In this document: piece by piece, positions 44,970-56,248 of the stretch
Numbering within the stretch: position 1 is the stretch's first letter
Layout: each line of letters opens with the position of its first letter
Source of the DNA: Chrysoperla carnea
Lineage: Eukaryota; Arthropoda; Insecta; Neuroptera; Chrysopidae
Direction of reading: 5' to 3'
Assembly: GCF_905475395.1 (NCBI RefSeq)
Contig: NC_058341.1
Location: 72,971,597 to 73,035,596, forward strand
Length of the DNA: 64,000 nucleotides
Notes under the pieces: generated by a model
Database searches by the model: none
The model's input: only the letters and a program-made list of their open reading frames with translations
What the model was told of the DNA's origin: nothing
Translations under genes and position numbers: made by a program

Positions 44970-46340
44970 GCTATAACATTATGGATTCGTCAATTACCGA
45001 AATACAAAGCAACCTGTAGAAGAGCAAAAAGGCGAATTGATGATTTGGTGAGTCCTTCTTTAAGACAAACTTCATTATTTTTGCAAGTAACACAAACTTG
45101 TTACGGAATTTATCTTTGGCCGTTAACAAACAACAGAACTCTGTTACTGAATTAACTAGAAATGCGCAAATGCAGCTAAGCCACAGTAGTTACAATAATA
45201 TTGAATCTGTTCGACCTCATGATGTCATTAAAGAAATTTTAGTAGACTGATTTGTGCGACGAACACACAGGTTAAGCAAAATCTTATAATTTTTGTCCTT
45301 CTATCCGTAAATATGATAGAGTAATTTGTCCGCATTTTCGCAAGAAGAAATAATTATCATTATATTTTCTCATTTAAATTCGCGAACATATCATTTAGTT
45401 AAAACTATGGATATGCCACGTAATTTCGAAAATTTAGATCTTTTGCTTTGAAAATCGAACAAATGCAAAACCGTCTTGCTTCCTTTTTGACTGTTTTGCC
45501 AAGTATTAGTTTTCGATAATCTACAAATCGTTATGGTATGAATACTTCAACTAGTAATCATAGTAATACTATTACACAGGCTCGAATTTTTCAAATAGTA
45601 CATCAGTATCTAATTTAAATCATCCTCGTATTAATAATTTCACTAACTATGCGTTTTGTAAAGCATCTGATCATCATGCGTATGTTCGAACAAACGAGAA
45701 AGATACTGTACTCGATAATCTAAAAAAAGTTCATATTTCGGAGGCTAAACTGTTATTATCTAACATTATTCACACCGACCGCAAGGCTATTTATCTCTAC
45801 GAGAATCACAGGAAAAAGTTCGGAATATTGCAAATTCATTTACCGTGACGTCAAGTCGGGTTTAAATGTCATATATTTCTTTATTCAGGATGGTCTTTTG
45901 TGTAAATTCGTGGGGTAAAAATCGTGTGAAAAGAATATTTCTTCCCAAAAATTTTTTAAATTATACACTTCAGTATTTTCATACATTTGCCTTTGATTTA
46001 TCTTAATTTAATTTTTTGCGTATTTTCGAACAAAAACGAGAAAGATACTATACTCGATAATTTAAAAAAGTTCATATTTCGGAGTCTAAACTGTTATTAT
46101 CTAACTTTATTCACACGGACCGCAAGGCTATTTATCTCTACGAGAATCACAAGGAAAAGTTCGGAATATTGCAAATTCATTTACCGTGACGTCAAGTTGG
46201 GTTTAAATGTCATATATTTCTTTATTCAGGATGGTCTTTTGTGTAAATTCGTGGGGTAAAAATCGTGTGAAAAGAATATTTCTTCCCAAAAATTTTTTAA
46301 ATTATACACTTTAGTATTTTCATAATCTATCTCTGAAGTG
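44970..46340 (+). pseudogene. Gypsy gag/pol relics with a ~320-bp tandem duplication
   Basis: Broken frames are visible: a gag-like piece near 44980-45250 (SVTELTRNAQMQLSHSSY) and an integrase-proximal piece FIQDGLLCKFVG. The block from GAGAAAGATACTGTACTCGA is duplicated at about 45697-46005 and 46038-46332 with few differences. Nothing is translatable over its length. Confidence 0.55.
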
Positions 46341-46860
46341 AAGTTGACGTGTTACAGTATAGACGTGTAATTTATTGCTCTGTGAAAAAGGCTTGAATTT
46401 GGAGATTAATAAAAATTTTAATACTGTTCCTTGTGAAAATTTAACTGAAAACGTGTTTTGAGTTCTATAATAGTGAATACTACTCCTGAAAACAGTTTAT
46501 ATAGTGTATTTTTCCGAATAAATTAACAATTTAATATACGTGGTTATGCTTAACTGGTGATGACGTGAAAATTTGTATGGAACTTACACTTAAATTTAAA
46601 AACTAAACAAAAAGCTAAATTAATTTAAAAAAGGAGTAGAAGTTTACCTATTTCAAACACTTTAATCATAATTAATTATAAATAATTGTGTTTTAATTAA
46701 GGAACATAGTTTTTTTTTTAAAAACAGTACTAAAGTATATTCTTGAAAGTTTTTTTAAGAACAAAATATTAAAAATTTAACAGCACAGCAAAAAACATAA
46801 TTATTAGAAAATAATATATAGCTGTTTGAATAGTATTAAAAATTGTGTACGTAATACAAC

Positions 46861-46944
46861 CAGTTCGTGGCGCAATTGGTAGAGGACGTCAATCTGATGA
46901 TCATTATTTTACATACAAGGGTTCGAAGCTAGGCACCTCCTGGA
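46861..46944 (+). other. tRNA-like sequence, degenerate
   Basis: GTGGCGCAATTGGTAGAG resembles a D arm/A box, and GGGTTCGAAGC a T arm/B box. CCAG...CTGG can pair at the ends, and a T run follows. Arm pairing is imperfect, so this is a tRNA pseudogene or SINE head. Confidence 0.4.
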
Positions 46945-47079
46945 AAAATTTTATTTCTGCTAGTTTAAAATAATATAAGCCATAAAATATTTAATACACA
47001 ACATTAAAGTTCTGATAATTAAACAACTATAAGAATAATTATTATTAAACCAACTTTTGATTTAAATAAAATAATTAAA

Positions 47080-47712
47080 ATGAGTAATTTAGAAGGTAAA
47101 ATAGACGCTCTAATCAGCAAAATGGAAACATTTGAAAACAAAATAATGTCGCAGCTAAAAGAAATAAAAGATGAAAATAAATATATAAGAGAAAAGAATG
47201 AGGAATTAGAAAATTTGCTGGCGGAACAAAATAGAACAATTGTTAAAATGCAAGTGGAAATGAACAAAAATAACATAATCATTATTGGCCATGATAAGCA
47301 GAATAAAAATGAAACGACACTGGAAGAAGAAGTTATTACTCTTTTCCAAGACCAATTGAATGTAAATATTAACAAAACAGATATTGATGAAGTTTTTCGA
47401 TTAGGAAAAGATCCAAAAGCTCCTATCAAAGTAAAGTTTACAACTCTTAAGATGAAGCAAGATATATGTAAAAATCGCAGGATGCTGAAAGGAACAAAAA
47501 TTTTTATTAACAACGATCTACCACGAGAAATAAGAATGGAACTAGGAAAAGAAAGATCTAAACTGAAAGAGCAATTAAATGTAAAGAAGAAAAGAAATAA
47601 TCCAGATCATCAATCTTCTGAAGAAGGAGATAGTCAAACTTACGGAATTAAACCTAAATACAAGAAAAGCAGAGAAGGACGAAGTATTTCAAATTCTTTT
47701 CTACGCTATTAG
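47080..47712 (+). CDS. LINE ORF1-like coiled-coil protein, 210 aa
   Basis: An open ATG-initiated frame. Residues 1-65 form a Glu/Lys-rich coiled coil (MSNLEGKIDALISKMETFEN). An RRM-like domain follows with NIIIIGHDKQNKNE, FRLGKDPKAPIKVKF and IFINNDLPREIRMEL, then a basic tail. This is the layout of ORF1 proteins of CR1/RTE-type LINEs, which bind nucleic acid. It is intact, whereas the ORF2 region downstream is destroyed. Confidence 0.65.
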   Translation: MSNLEGKIDALISKMETFENKIMSQLKEIKDENKYIREKNEELENLLAEQNRTIVKMQVEMNKNNIIIIGHDKQNKNETTLEEEVITLFQDQLNVNINKTDIDEVFRLGKDPKAPIKVKFTTLKMKQDICKNRRMLKGTKIFINNDLPREIRMELGKERSKLKEQLNVKKKRNNPDHQSSEEGDSQTYGIKPKYKKSREGRSISNSFLRY

Positions 47713-48630
47713 TAGAAAAAATTAAGCATTAAAAAAATTATCCCTATGTAGTTAATAAGTATAAATTAGTTTTTTGGAATATAGAAGGACTTTTCTCTTA
47801 ATTAAACAATTACGATATTACAATATATATAAGTTATTTTAAAAATTTGATGTTTTAGGTTTGATTGAAACTTGGTCATCAAAAGATAAATCGCGGGAAA
47901 TTGAATAATTTAACAATATTGTAAATGTGGGAAAAGGTTATTCAATCGAGGTAGAAATCCTGCGGTAATTGCAATATATTATAAAAATAGTTTAGAAGTT
48001 TTAGGGGCAGAAATGTAATAGCAGTTGTAAAAAAAGAAATTTTATGAAACACAACAGTAAATGTCTTTGGTCTTACATAAAAGGAGATATCAAACCTTCA
48101 AAAGGACATAGCCTGGTCACCACACAAAAATGGTTGGAACGAATTACAAAACCGGATCATTGAAAACAATATTATATCCGAATTCCAATCAGGGTTTAGG
48201 GCATCATATGAAACTATGGACAACATAGTCATAATAGATGCCCTTATGAAAAATGTTTAGCAATGAAAAGGAGAAAACTTTACTGTTGTTTTATTGACTC
48301 AAAAAAAAGCTCTCGATTCAGTCGACCGAAACATGCTACGGGAGTTGTGACGACTTATACAAATTTCATACTATCGAAGAGGATAAGTTTGTTGTTATGA
48401 TGACCAAGTTTGTTGTTTTACACACATTAAAACATGAAAATGTATATATGAGCCATTCTGACTTTTAACAAGTAAATTGTAAAGAACTTATGTTATTTTA
48501 CTTAATTTGTTTTTTAAATTTTTACGTAAATACATATTTTATAATTTTGTACTATTCTGTAACACAAGCTGTAATTTTGTAATAATTGATTTGCTTTTTG
48601 TATATCAATAAAGAATATATATAATCTATC
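47080..48630 (+). mobile_element. LINE fragment inserted in element C
   Basis: ORF1 (47080-47712) is followed by endonuclease and RT remnants: GLIETWSSKDKS near 47868 and EFQSGFRASYETMDNIVIID near 48180. It ends in an A-rich 3' region with AATAAAGAATATATATA near 48608. Confidence 0.65.
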
Positions 48631-50200
48631 TCATTCCGGTTTTACGAAACTGTACAGAGATATATCTGAAAAAGAAGCTGGTACATCAAGATTGTAAATT
48701 AAAAACTTATTGAGATATTTATAGATTACTTTATTCTTAATTTTTTTCTCAAACTTTAATTTTTTCGTGAAATTTATACCATGTTTCATCATCAATTGTT
48801 TATATAAAGTAAATTGTCATGAACATAACCTAAAACTGAAATAAAAATAATTATTTAACAACTTATAAAACATATATTACGTGCAATAAATATTAAATTG
48901 TTTAAATCATTACCTAGCAGCAATTGTAATTTATTTGATGGTTATTGTTATATTTTCTAATAACTCTTCACTTATAATATATTATACTAGAATTTTCCAT
49001 AGAGATCCGTAATATTATCTTTTTTGGTTAAACGTTATCTGAAGGAATTTTTCCCATACCGCGAATGTATTTTCTTTAATAAATATAAAGAAGAACTTTT
49101 GTTTGTTGGAGTAAAGATTTCTTTAGATGAATTGTTTATGTTCCTAGTAGAAGAGCGGAAAATTCACATAACATCTAGTCTATTTTTTTTAATTTTAATT
49201 TTGATTTTTTCTTTTTGTTTGAATTCCTACAAATCAAATATTTTATTGCATAATGTAAAAACTTATTGTAAAAATCAAGTCTTTTTCTTTTTCTTAAAAC
49301 TTACCGTTACTTACAAAAATATTTTTGTATACCTTGGTGTATTTAAACAAATACAATGTTTATAATTTTACACTTTACTAGGAGTTAAATGAATAAAATA
49401 ATTTTCATCCAAAGAAGGGAAAAGACTTGACCGAATTTATTTCCCTTTAAATTTTCGCACTCAAATAATTATACTTTAATAACAAATTAATTAATCATCT
49501 AATTTTTTCAAAAACTGTGTTGTGTGTAACATAACCTCATTTGCCCTAAATGTCATTGATACAAGTATGGTTGTCAAGAAGAAATCTGAAAGTACACTGT
49601 TATAGAAAACGATTTGAAATTTCATACACTTATGGCACAAATTATGTTTATTTATGGAGATGGATTATTAAGTTTTACAAAATGGATTATGCATAATTAT
49701 ATTTGTATACATAAAATTCGATGGAAAATTTTGTATATTTTTTCGTCACAATAAACAACTTACCATGATACAAGTGTGTGTATTCGTGTTTGCATGTTGG
49801 CGTCAATTTTTATGCAATAGATATAACATTGTTGATAACTGTTTTGCATGACCATTGGAAAAACATTTTGAATGTTTAAGTACGTATATTTAAACTGGAT
49901 ATCATATGCTGATGGACGTATTAATTTGTAATTTGCCTAGTGTATGATTTTCTAAGTGCTATTAACGGATGTACTCTGGAATTTTATTTGCATCAGCAAC
50001 ACATATGAAGAATAAAGTGGCATGAAGATGGTTTATTATAGTGGTGCGAATTAACTCCTAATCTAAATATTAAACATACAAATTAAAATCGCCTAACGAG
50101 TGCAATAGTTTAAGTTTTTCTTTGTTAAGTAAATTTGTATATGTAAAAGTAGGAATTCAAAACATTCGATAATTTTTAAATAATTTTTTTTTTGAATTAA
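48631..50200. other. Interior of element C, no recognisable gene
   Basis: An AT-rich stretch. One 113-codon frame at 49024-49365 is mostly low-complexity Phe/Leu/Ile from T-rich DNA, and I do not support it as a gene. Confidence 0.4.
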
Positions 50201-50201
50201 A

Positions 50202-50335
50202 TTTGTAAATCAGGTTATGCTGAAGACATACCTGTATAAAAAACAATTTTTGCTTTTTCTAATTGAATCTTATAATTAAAATTGTAAATCAGGTCATGAT
50301 GAAGACATACCTGTTTAAAAAACAATTTTCTTCTT
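50202..50335 (+). repeat. Tandem duplication, ~72-bp unit
   Basis: TTGTAAATCAGGTTATGCTG and its variant with GTCATGATG recur at 50204 and 50281, both followed by AAGACATACCTGT. Confidence 0.8.
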
Positions 50336-50539
50336 TTCTTTTCGTCACTTGACATTCGTATTTTCGTTTTGACCCTCAAAAAGTGTCAGAGGTGTAATTT
50401 GTTCTTTTTCTTGTCATTATAAATGTTAATGATATCGTTTTTTCATGTGTATTTTCTTTGTACGTATAAGTAAAAATTGAAATTATTGATTTGGAAAATT
50501 TTTACATATATGGTAATGTGAGAATTATTTATTAACGGA

Positions 50540-50858
50540 TGGCTAAAGTTTGTAATGTTTTATTAAAAATATTGATAAGATAGTTGAAAGTTAGTAATGT
50601 GTTGTTAAAGCTTAAAAATTCTTTATGAATATTGGAAATTTTTTCGTAAATTTGTGATTTAAATTGTATTATAGATTCTAATTAAGGTTGTCTAAAGTAT
50701 ACTTAAAGTTTGTAATATGTTATTAAAAATATTGATAAGATAGTTGAAAGTTAGTAATGTTTTGTTAAAGCTTAAAAATTCTTTATGAATGTTGGAAATT
50801 TTTTCTTAAATTCGTGATTTAAATTGTATTATAGATTCTAATTAAGGTTGTCTAAGAT
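50540..50858 (+). repeat. Tandem duplication, ~157-bp unit
   Basis: AAAGTTTGTAATGTTTTATT and AAAGTTTGTAATATGTTATT start two copies at about 50547 and 50704, each ending TTAATTAAGGTTGTCTAA-like sequence. Confidence 0.85.
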
Positions 50859-50993
50859 TCTATTAATCATTAATATAATTTTTTCTTAAATTTATAGTTT
50901 ATACTTAGTTATACAAATGTAAAAATGGATGCATATCGCTTGAATGATTAATTTGGTGTGTATTTCTTGCTTTCTTTAGACATGGGGTGATTG

Positions 50994-51037
<44 letters not shown>

Positions 51038-51055
51038 TTCCTGACTCTTGGGGAA

Positions 51056-51975
51056 TGTTCCGTAATTTATGTCGGTTCGTGTACATAAATTACGAACAAA
51101 CATATTACATAAATTTATAGATCTATTTTCTTATGCGCAGTGATCGCTACGCGGAGGAATTTACTAACCTACTGGTTGGAGTATTGATTATGAGCTCTCT
51201 TCTATTTGGGATCTCTGACAAGATGGTTTGAAAGGAAATATTAACAAAAATGGATCCTAGATCCAATACAATTTAAATTATTTGCACGTGGCATACTTAA
51301 GTTAATATGTGAGCGAGTAGTGGTATTTTTATTAAAAGATCTGGTATGTGTTGATTTATTCTAATTATTGGGTTTTTGGGGATATAGTTGAAATGTTTTA
51401 ATTTCACTACATTATGCATCCGTTTAAACATTCGATATAAATTTATATAATGTTTCTGGGTTTAAAATGACTTAGAATTTGTTAATCGTTATTCATTAAG
51501 CACATTTGAATATGTGTATTTATTAAATACTTGTATTTTGTTATTCAGTAAACTCTTGATGTATTAAATTTTGTATGCGTTGTAAATTTCTATTATTAAT
51601 TATGATTTACATAAAATATCTTTCAAGTATATATATTATCTTTGATATTGTTTAACTCTTTCCCTTTTCGACATTTTGTTTTGTAGATGGGAAATTCAAG
51701 TCCATGTGGTAACTTTTGGAAAGTAAAGAAATGAAGCCTTTGCTTTGAACACTAAACATTACTTCCAAGTTCTGATCTTATCCTCTGGACCTGTCAGTTT
51801 TAAATATCAGGGTGGCTCTAAATAGTACAATTATCCCGGAAAACTGTATGGGTGGGCTCTTTAGCATACTTTTTCAACTCGTAACTCCGTTAATCTTAAC
51901 TAATAATAATTTAGATATTCTTTTCCATGAAACCCCATCATGGGTTTATTTTTTAATTTTCTTTATTTTGCTTCA
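51056..51975 (+). repeat. Right LTR of element C
   Basis: 920 bp, differing from the left LTR at roughly ten positions by eye. Confidence 0.85.
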
Positions 51976-51979
51976 CCTT

Positions 51980-52441
51980 GTGAATTTATATTTTTTTCAA
52001 TTATGTAATGTCAAACATTTATATTTTTGAATTAATGAAATAAACAAACTTTATATTTTTTTATTTATTTTTAAACGTAGACTTTCATTTGTCTTTTTAA
52101 GACTTTCTGGGGGGTAATCGCCTTCGGCGTTATCTTTGGTCCTAGCACGTAAATTGATCTGTTTCGGTTTTTTTTAAACATTAGTAAAAATCTTAATCTT
52201 ATTTGTATTTTGAATGTTTCAAACCGGGATGTTTCCCTTTCGTAACACTGTTTAATATTTTTTTTTTTTGGGATGGTAAATATTAATCTAAGTGTTCTGG
52301 GGGTTGCGTGGAATTTTGGCTGAGGCTTACTTCTTGTTCTCGACGCAAGTCGAGAATCAATTAAGTATTTAAATTTTGAGAAGAGAAAAAATCCGTTTCT
52401 TTTTTTTCTAACTACCTCACCAAAACATAATTCCCGTAACA
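51980..52441 (+). repeat. 3' LTR of element A, second part
   Basis: Continues the 5' LTR match from GTGAATTTATATTTTTTTC to CCCGTAACA. Confidence 0.85.
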
Positions 52442-53146
52442 GTAAGTATAAATATCTTCTCTATGTCTCTAATGATTTGTTTCAAACAAAGTCTGAAAGA
52501 TGTTGGTTCAAATCCAACCTGATGATCCAGTTTTTATTTTTTTTTAAATCAACTTCCCTTAAGAAAAAACCATCATTTTATTATAATTTATATTCTTGAT
52601 GAATTATAATCAGCTTCCGTTAACCACAAACCACAAAGTATTTCATTAAAAGCGCAGGCGACTAATTAACCACAAATTTTGTATTATTTAAAAACTTAAT
52701 AACCACAGCTATTTCCTCTTAATATGCTTCCTATAGTAATTTTTTAAATGTAAATGTTTTTAAAACTAACTTCTTATTAGATTCAACTTCCCTTAAGCAC
52801 TAATTATTTCTTATCTTACAAAAATTTATTTCTTGTTAACCATACCAAAAGTCATAATTTGGAAGGGCTCTGGTCTACCTCACAATTGAACCACAAGGTA
52901 ATCTACACTCCACACACTTGTCTCACTCATATTTTACTTGTATTTTTCCCATACCACTTTTTTAAATCAACTCCGATTTCTCTTATGGGATTTAACATGG
53001 GCTTTGATCGTAGAACTGTCATAGCTTAGCTACTACTTAGATAACCCATGTAGTTAAAAAGGCAATATAATATATTTGTAAAAAAAAAAAAAAAAAAAGT
53101 AGTATCAGTTTTACACACAAAGAATAAAAAAGAAAAGCATATTAAG
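52442..53146. other. Spacer with inverted copy of the 10.5-kb repeat
   Basis: 52838-53040 is the reverse complement of 10517-10725. A B-box-like GGTTCAAATCCAACC at 52515-52529 hints at another tRNA-like relic. An A19 run lies at 53080-53098. No gene is seen. Confidence 0.55.
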
Positions 53147-53928
53147 TTATTAATGATTCAAGGTCAATATTTCAATGAAAATTTAAATGATAACTGTGAC
53201 TCTGATAGTGATGATAGTGATCAAATCTTTAACGAGCGAAATATTAATAATATAACTGAAAATTATCATTTTTGTTATATTAAAAATTTATCAAGACTGG
53301 TTTCTAACCAATTGAATCATTGTAAAAATAAGAAATATATATGTGATCGATGTTTACTTCATTTCCATAAAAAGGAAAAATTAGTTCCACATGAAGAAGA
53401 CTGTAAAAGGTATAATAATTGTAAAATAGTTTTACCAAATCCTGACGAAAATAATCATTTATTAAGTTTTACTAACTATAAAGAAAAACTGGAATCTGTA
53501 TTTGAAATTTTTGCTGACATAGAATGTATGCTACAAGATATGCCTGATGTAGAAAAAGCAGTTACTGCAAATACAATTACTTATCAAAAACATGTTCCCT
53601 TTAGTATTGGATACTATTTACACTGTAGTTATGATGAAAATGATCAAGATTTAAATTATTATAGAGACTATTTTGGTGAAGACAGTATAGTTTGGTTTGT
53701 TAAAGAACTAACAGTTGTACTAGCAACAAAAATATTTCAAATTCTTTCAAATCCTAAGCCAATGAGAAAATTAACTGATCAGGAAGTTATTCTATCGAAT
53801 GTATGTACATTCGATAGATACGACTTTGCTTTGTATACAAACATTACCTTAGCAACGCCTGTTGTTTGTACTCCAGATAATTGCGGAATAAATTCTCAAA
53901 TATAGTTCTATTGGTTTTGTTTCGTATT

Positions 53929-55605
53929 CAAGTTCAACTCGTCACTCTTGGAGATGACGTTGAATTGAAAGATATTGTCAAGTTTGCGAATAAAATTCAC
54001 AACATTATTCATCCAACGAATAACAATTGTTCTTTTCTTATTTTAGATAACAAAAAAACTACTTTCGTTAAAGATGAAATAATCAAACATAAAAAAAATA
54101 AACAATTTAACCAAAAATCACATAAATATCCAAATAAAGTTGACGGATTAAAAAGTTCACATACTGAAAATCATCTTGCTAATGGTGAGTGTCCTCTGTT
54201 TACTAAAAAATCCACCAAAAACAGAAAATTCATATCAGACACTAAATTAGTAACTGATTCAATAATTTCGCAACATAAATCACTTTCTCAGAATAACTCG
54301 AAATATACTTTTCGACATCGTATTGTTACGAGTTCAGGTCCGATATTTTCGAACTGTCGTAATCTCGGACACGACGAACTCATCGCTGCAAAAAATTATT
54401 TCTCGAACCTATTGGATTTGGGAATTTGTAGGCAATCGTTTTCAAAGAAATGGTCTTCACCTTTATATGTAAAAAAAAACCCTGATGGTTCTTTTCATGT
54501 ATCTGGTGATTATCGTAAACTGAATTCGATAACATTACCTGACAAATCCCCAATTTCAAATAATTTAAACGATTTACGAGCTAAATTACATGGTAAAAAG
54601 GTCTTTACAAAATTGAATTTGCAGAGTCCTTCTTACCATATACCTATCTCAGAAAGTGATATCGAAAAAACTGCCATAAATACCAGTTTTGGAAATTTTG
54701 AATTTTTATTTGTTCCCCCTAATTTACAAAATTTTCCACAATCAAACTTTAAATTTATGGCAGAACTTTTTAAAGATTTCGATTTTGTTTTCATCTCACG
54801 CGACACTTTACTGATTTTTAGCGAAACTGATGCTCACCACAAGCAACACCTTAAAACTGTATTTGAAATTCTCAAAGGAGCGAAAATTCAAATAAATTCA
54901 TCGAAATCTATTTTTAGCGTTTCAAAATTAAATTATTTGAATTATCAAATTGATTCTGAAGGAATTTCTCCATCTCCTTCTATCGTTGAATCAATTTCAA
55001 ATTCCCCAATTCCGAACACCCCTAAATCCCTTCAAAATTTTTTGGGGAAAATTAATCTGTTCAATCGGTTTATTCCGAATTGTTGGGAAATTTTGGCTCC
55101 ATTGAATCAACTTCTCAAATACAGTCAAAACTCAGCGAAGTATTTTTCCTTGAATGCACGACAACTTTCGGCTTTTAATTTAGTTAAACAAAAGTTATTA
55201 ATTGCGCCGAAATTAGCGCATCCAGTTTCGAATGCTGAAACTTGTTTAGTAACAAATTCCTCACCTACAGGACTGAATGTTACTTTAAAACAAAAAATTA
55301 AAGGTACTTGGAAACCTTTGTCGTTCGCATCAAGGAAAATGACTGACACTGAACAAAGGTTTGATAAATGTTCTCAAGAATTATTAGCGATGGTCTTTGG
55401 AATCAAAAAATTTCATAGTTTCATTTCGAATGGAAATTTTTATATTCAGACCAATTTAAATTCTTTATCCAATGCTATTAATTCTAAAAATGAAGATTTA
55501 TTAAATCGAAATTTTCATTGTTTGAATTTCATAGACGAATATACAATCGATATTCGTTGTAACGAAAATAGTGAAAACTTTTCGCATAATTTTACCGAAA
55601 ATTAA
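53929..55605 (+). CDS. Open RT/RNase H-derived ORF without catalytic residues
   Basis: The frame is open from within the left LTR to TAA at 55605 (over 550 codons), with no obvious early ATG. The first ~140 residues are Lys/Asn-rich and unassigned. RT homology starts at HRIVTSSGPIF. The motif A aspartate is replaced (TKLNLQSPSY near 54610). Motif C reads FISRDTLLIF near 54793 instead of YxDD. The RNase H motif TDAS reads TNSSP near 55252. The rest of the fold (GDYRKLNSITLPD, FLGKINLFNRFIPN, FASRKMT) is preserved. The ORF is therefore catalytically dead but not nonsense-mutated. It could be a co-opted structural, packaging or decoy protein, or simply a recent copy of a dead master element. Confidence 0.75.
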   Translation, partial: QVQLVTLGDDVELKDIVKFANKIHNIIHPTNNNCSFLILDNKKTTFVKDEIIKHKKNKQFNQKSHKYPNKVDGLKSSHTENHLANGECPLFTKKSTKNRKFISDTKLVTDSIISQHKSLSQNNSKYTFRHRIVTSSGPIFSNCRNLGHDELIAAKNYFSNLLDLGICRQSFSKKWSSPLYVKKNPDGSFHVSGDYRKLNSITLPDKSPISNNLNDLRAKLHGKKVFTKLNLQSPSYHIPISESDIEKTAINTSFGNFEFLFVPPNLQNFPQSNFKFMAELFKDFDFVFISRDTLLIFSETDAHHKQHLKTVFEILKGAKIQINSSKSIFSVSKLNYLNYQIDSEGISPSPSIVESISNSPIPNTPKSLQNFLGKINLFNRFIPNCWEILAPLNQLLKYSQNSAKYFSLNARQLSAFNLVKQKLLIAPKLAHPVSNAETCLVTNSSPTGLNVTLKQKIKGTWKPLSFASRKMTDTEQRFDKCSQELLAMVFGIKKFHSFISNGNFYIQTNLNSLSNAINSKNEDLLNRNFHCLNFIDEYTIDIRCNENSENFSHNFTEN

Positions 55606-56248
55606 TAAAATTTCACTATCTTCAAAAGATGATTCAAATTCGATCTATAAATTTAATTCAAATGATGAACTGAATTCCTCCCTTAAACTTAGACTAGTTA
55701 AGCTTAACATCCATAAAAGAGCTTTTTACGTAGCACCCATCTTTTCGTCTAGGTTTGGAGAGTTGATTCATCATACTCCACATCATGACCTCATTCTGTG
55801 GCTCTTTTAACTCCTGTCAACATATATTGTTCGTTATCATCTCGATTTCTTCTTCAACATCATCAAGTCATCAATGAAGTACAACAGTGAAGAATTTACA
55901 GACTCTTAAGTATTTCTTCATTGTAATTAGAAAATGTAATTAGAAAGTGATTAAAATTGGTTTTCAAAATTTTTGATATTTTTGAAAATATCACCATACT
56001 TTTAACAAACCAATTTCTAACATTTTCTATTGTCAAAGCTTGTACTTCACCGCAAGGCCTTTTTTTTTTTTGTGGGTTTCCCCTAACTACGAATAATCAC
56101 ACAAATTAAAATCAAAATTTTCTTTTTTTTGATTTGTTGTTTTTCATTCAGAAAATGTCTGGAAACCAAAATTCAAATTATTCTTAGTTCGTTCCCACAC
56201 ATTTTTTTTCTGGCCGGGGAGGTAATGTAATGACATTGTAATTGCGTT
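55606..56248 (+). other. 3' part of element E
   Basis: A short frame (55571-55810) resembles the RNase H-integrase spacer. The rest is non-coding. A purine-rich CCGGGGAGGTAATG lies at 56213-56226, about 20 nt before the repeat, and may be the polypurine tract of the parental element. Confidence 0.45.

Larger units (their letters stand above)
43502..51975 (+). mobile_element. LTR element C with non-coding interior, nested in the LTR of A
   Basis: Two 920-bp LTRs (43502-44421 and 51056-51975, TGTTCC...CTTCA) are about 99% identical by eye. They are flanked by CCTT at 43498-43501 and 51976-51979. The ~6.6-kb interior has no intact gag or pol, only relics. This fits a large non-autonomous LTR derivative moved by proteins from elsewhere. 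Confidence 0.85.
30648..52441 (+). mobile_element. Gypsy element A, host to three nested insertions
   Basis: The LTRs are 30648-31932 and 42734-52441, the latter split by element C. Ends are TGTTAC and GTAACA. The interior holds gag, a protease split by element D/B and a complete RT-RNase H-integrase frame. The polypurine tract AGGGAGGAGGAG precedes the 3' LTR. No target duplication matches at the outer edges (ATAAT versus GTAAG), so one end may have been rearranged. Confidence 0.85.

Noticed and set aside
47019..47513. 164-codon minus-strand frame
   Set aside because: It is antisense to the LINE ORF1-like coiled-coil gene and is low-complexity Ser/Phe/Leu.
49024..49365. 113-codon frame
   Set aside because: Mostly Phe/Leu/Ile/Lys from T- and A-rich DNA inside a non-coding LTR element; non-ATG start and no motifs.
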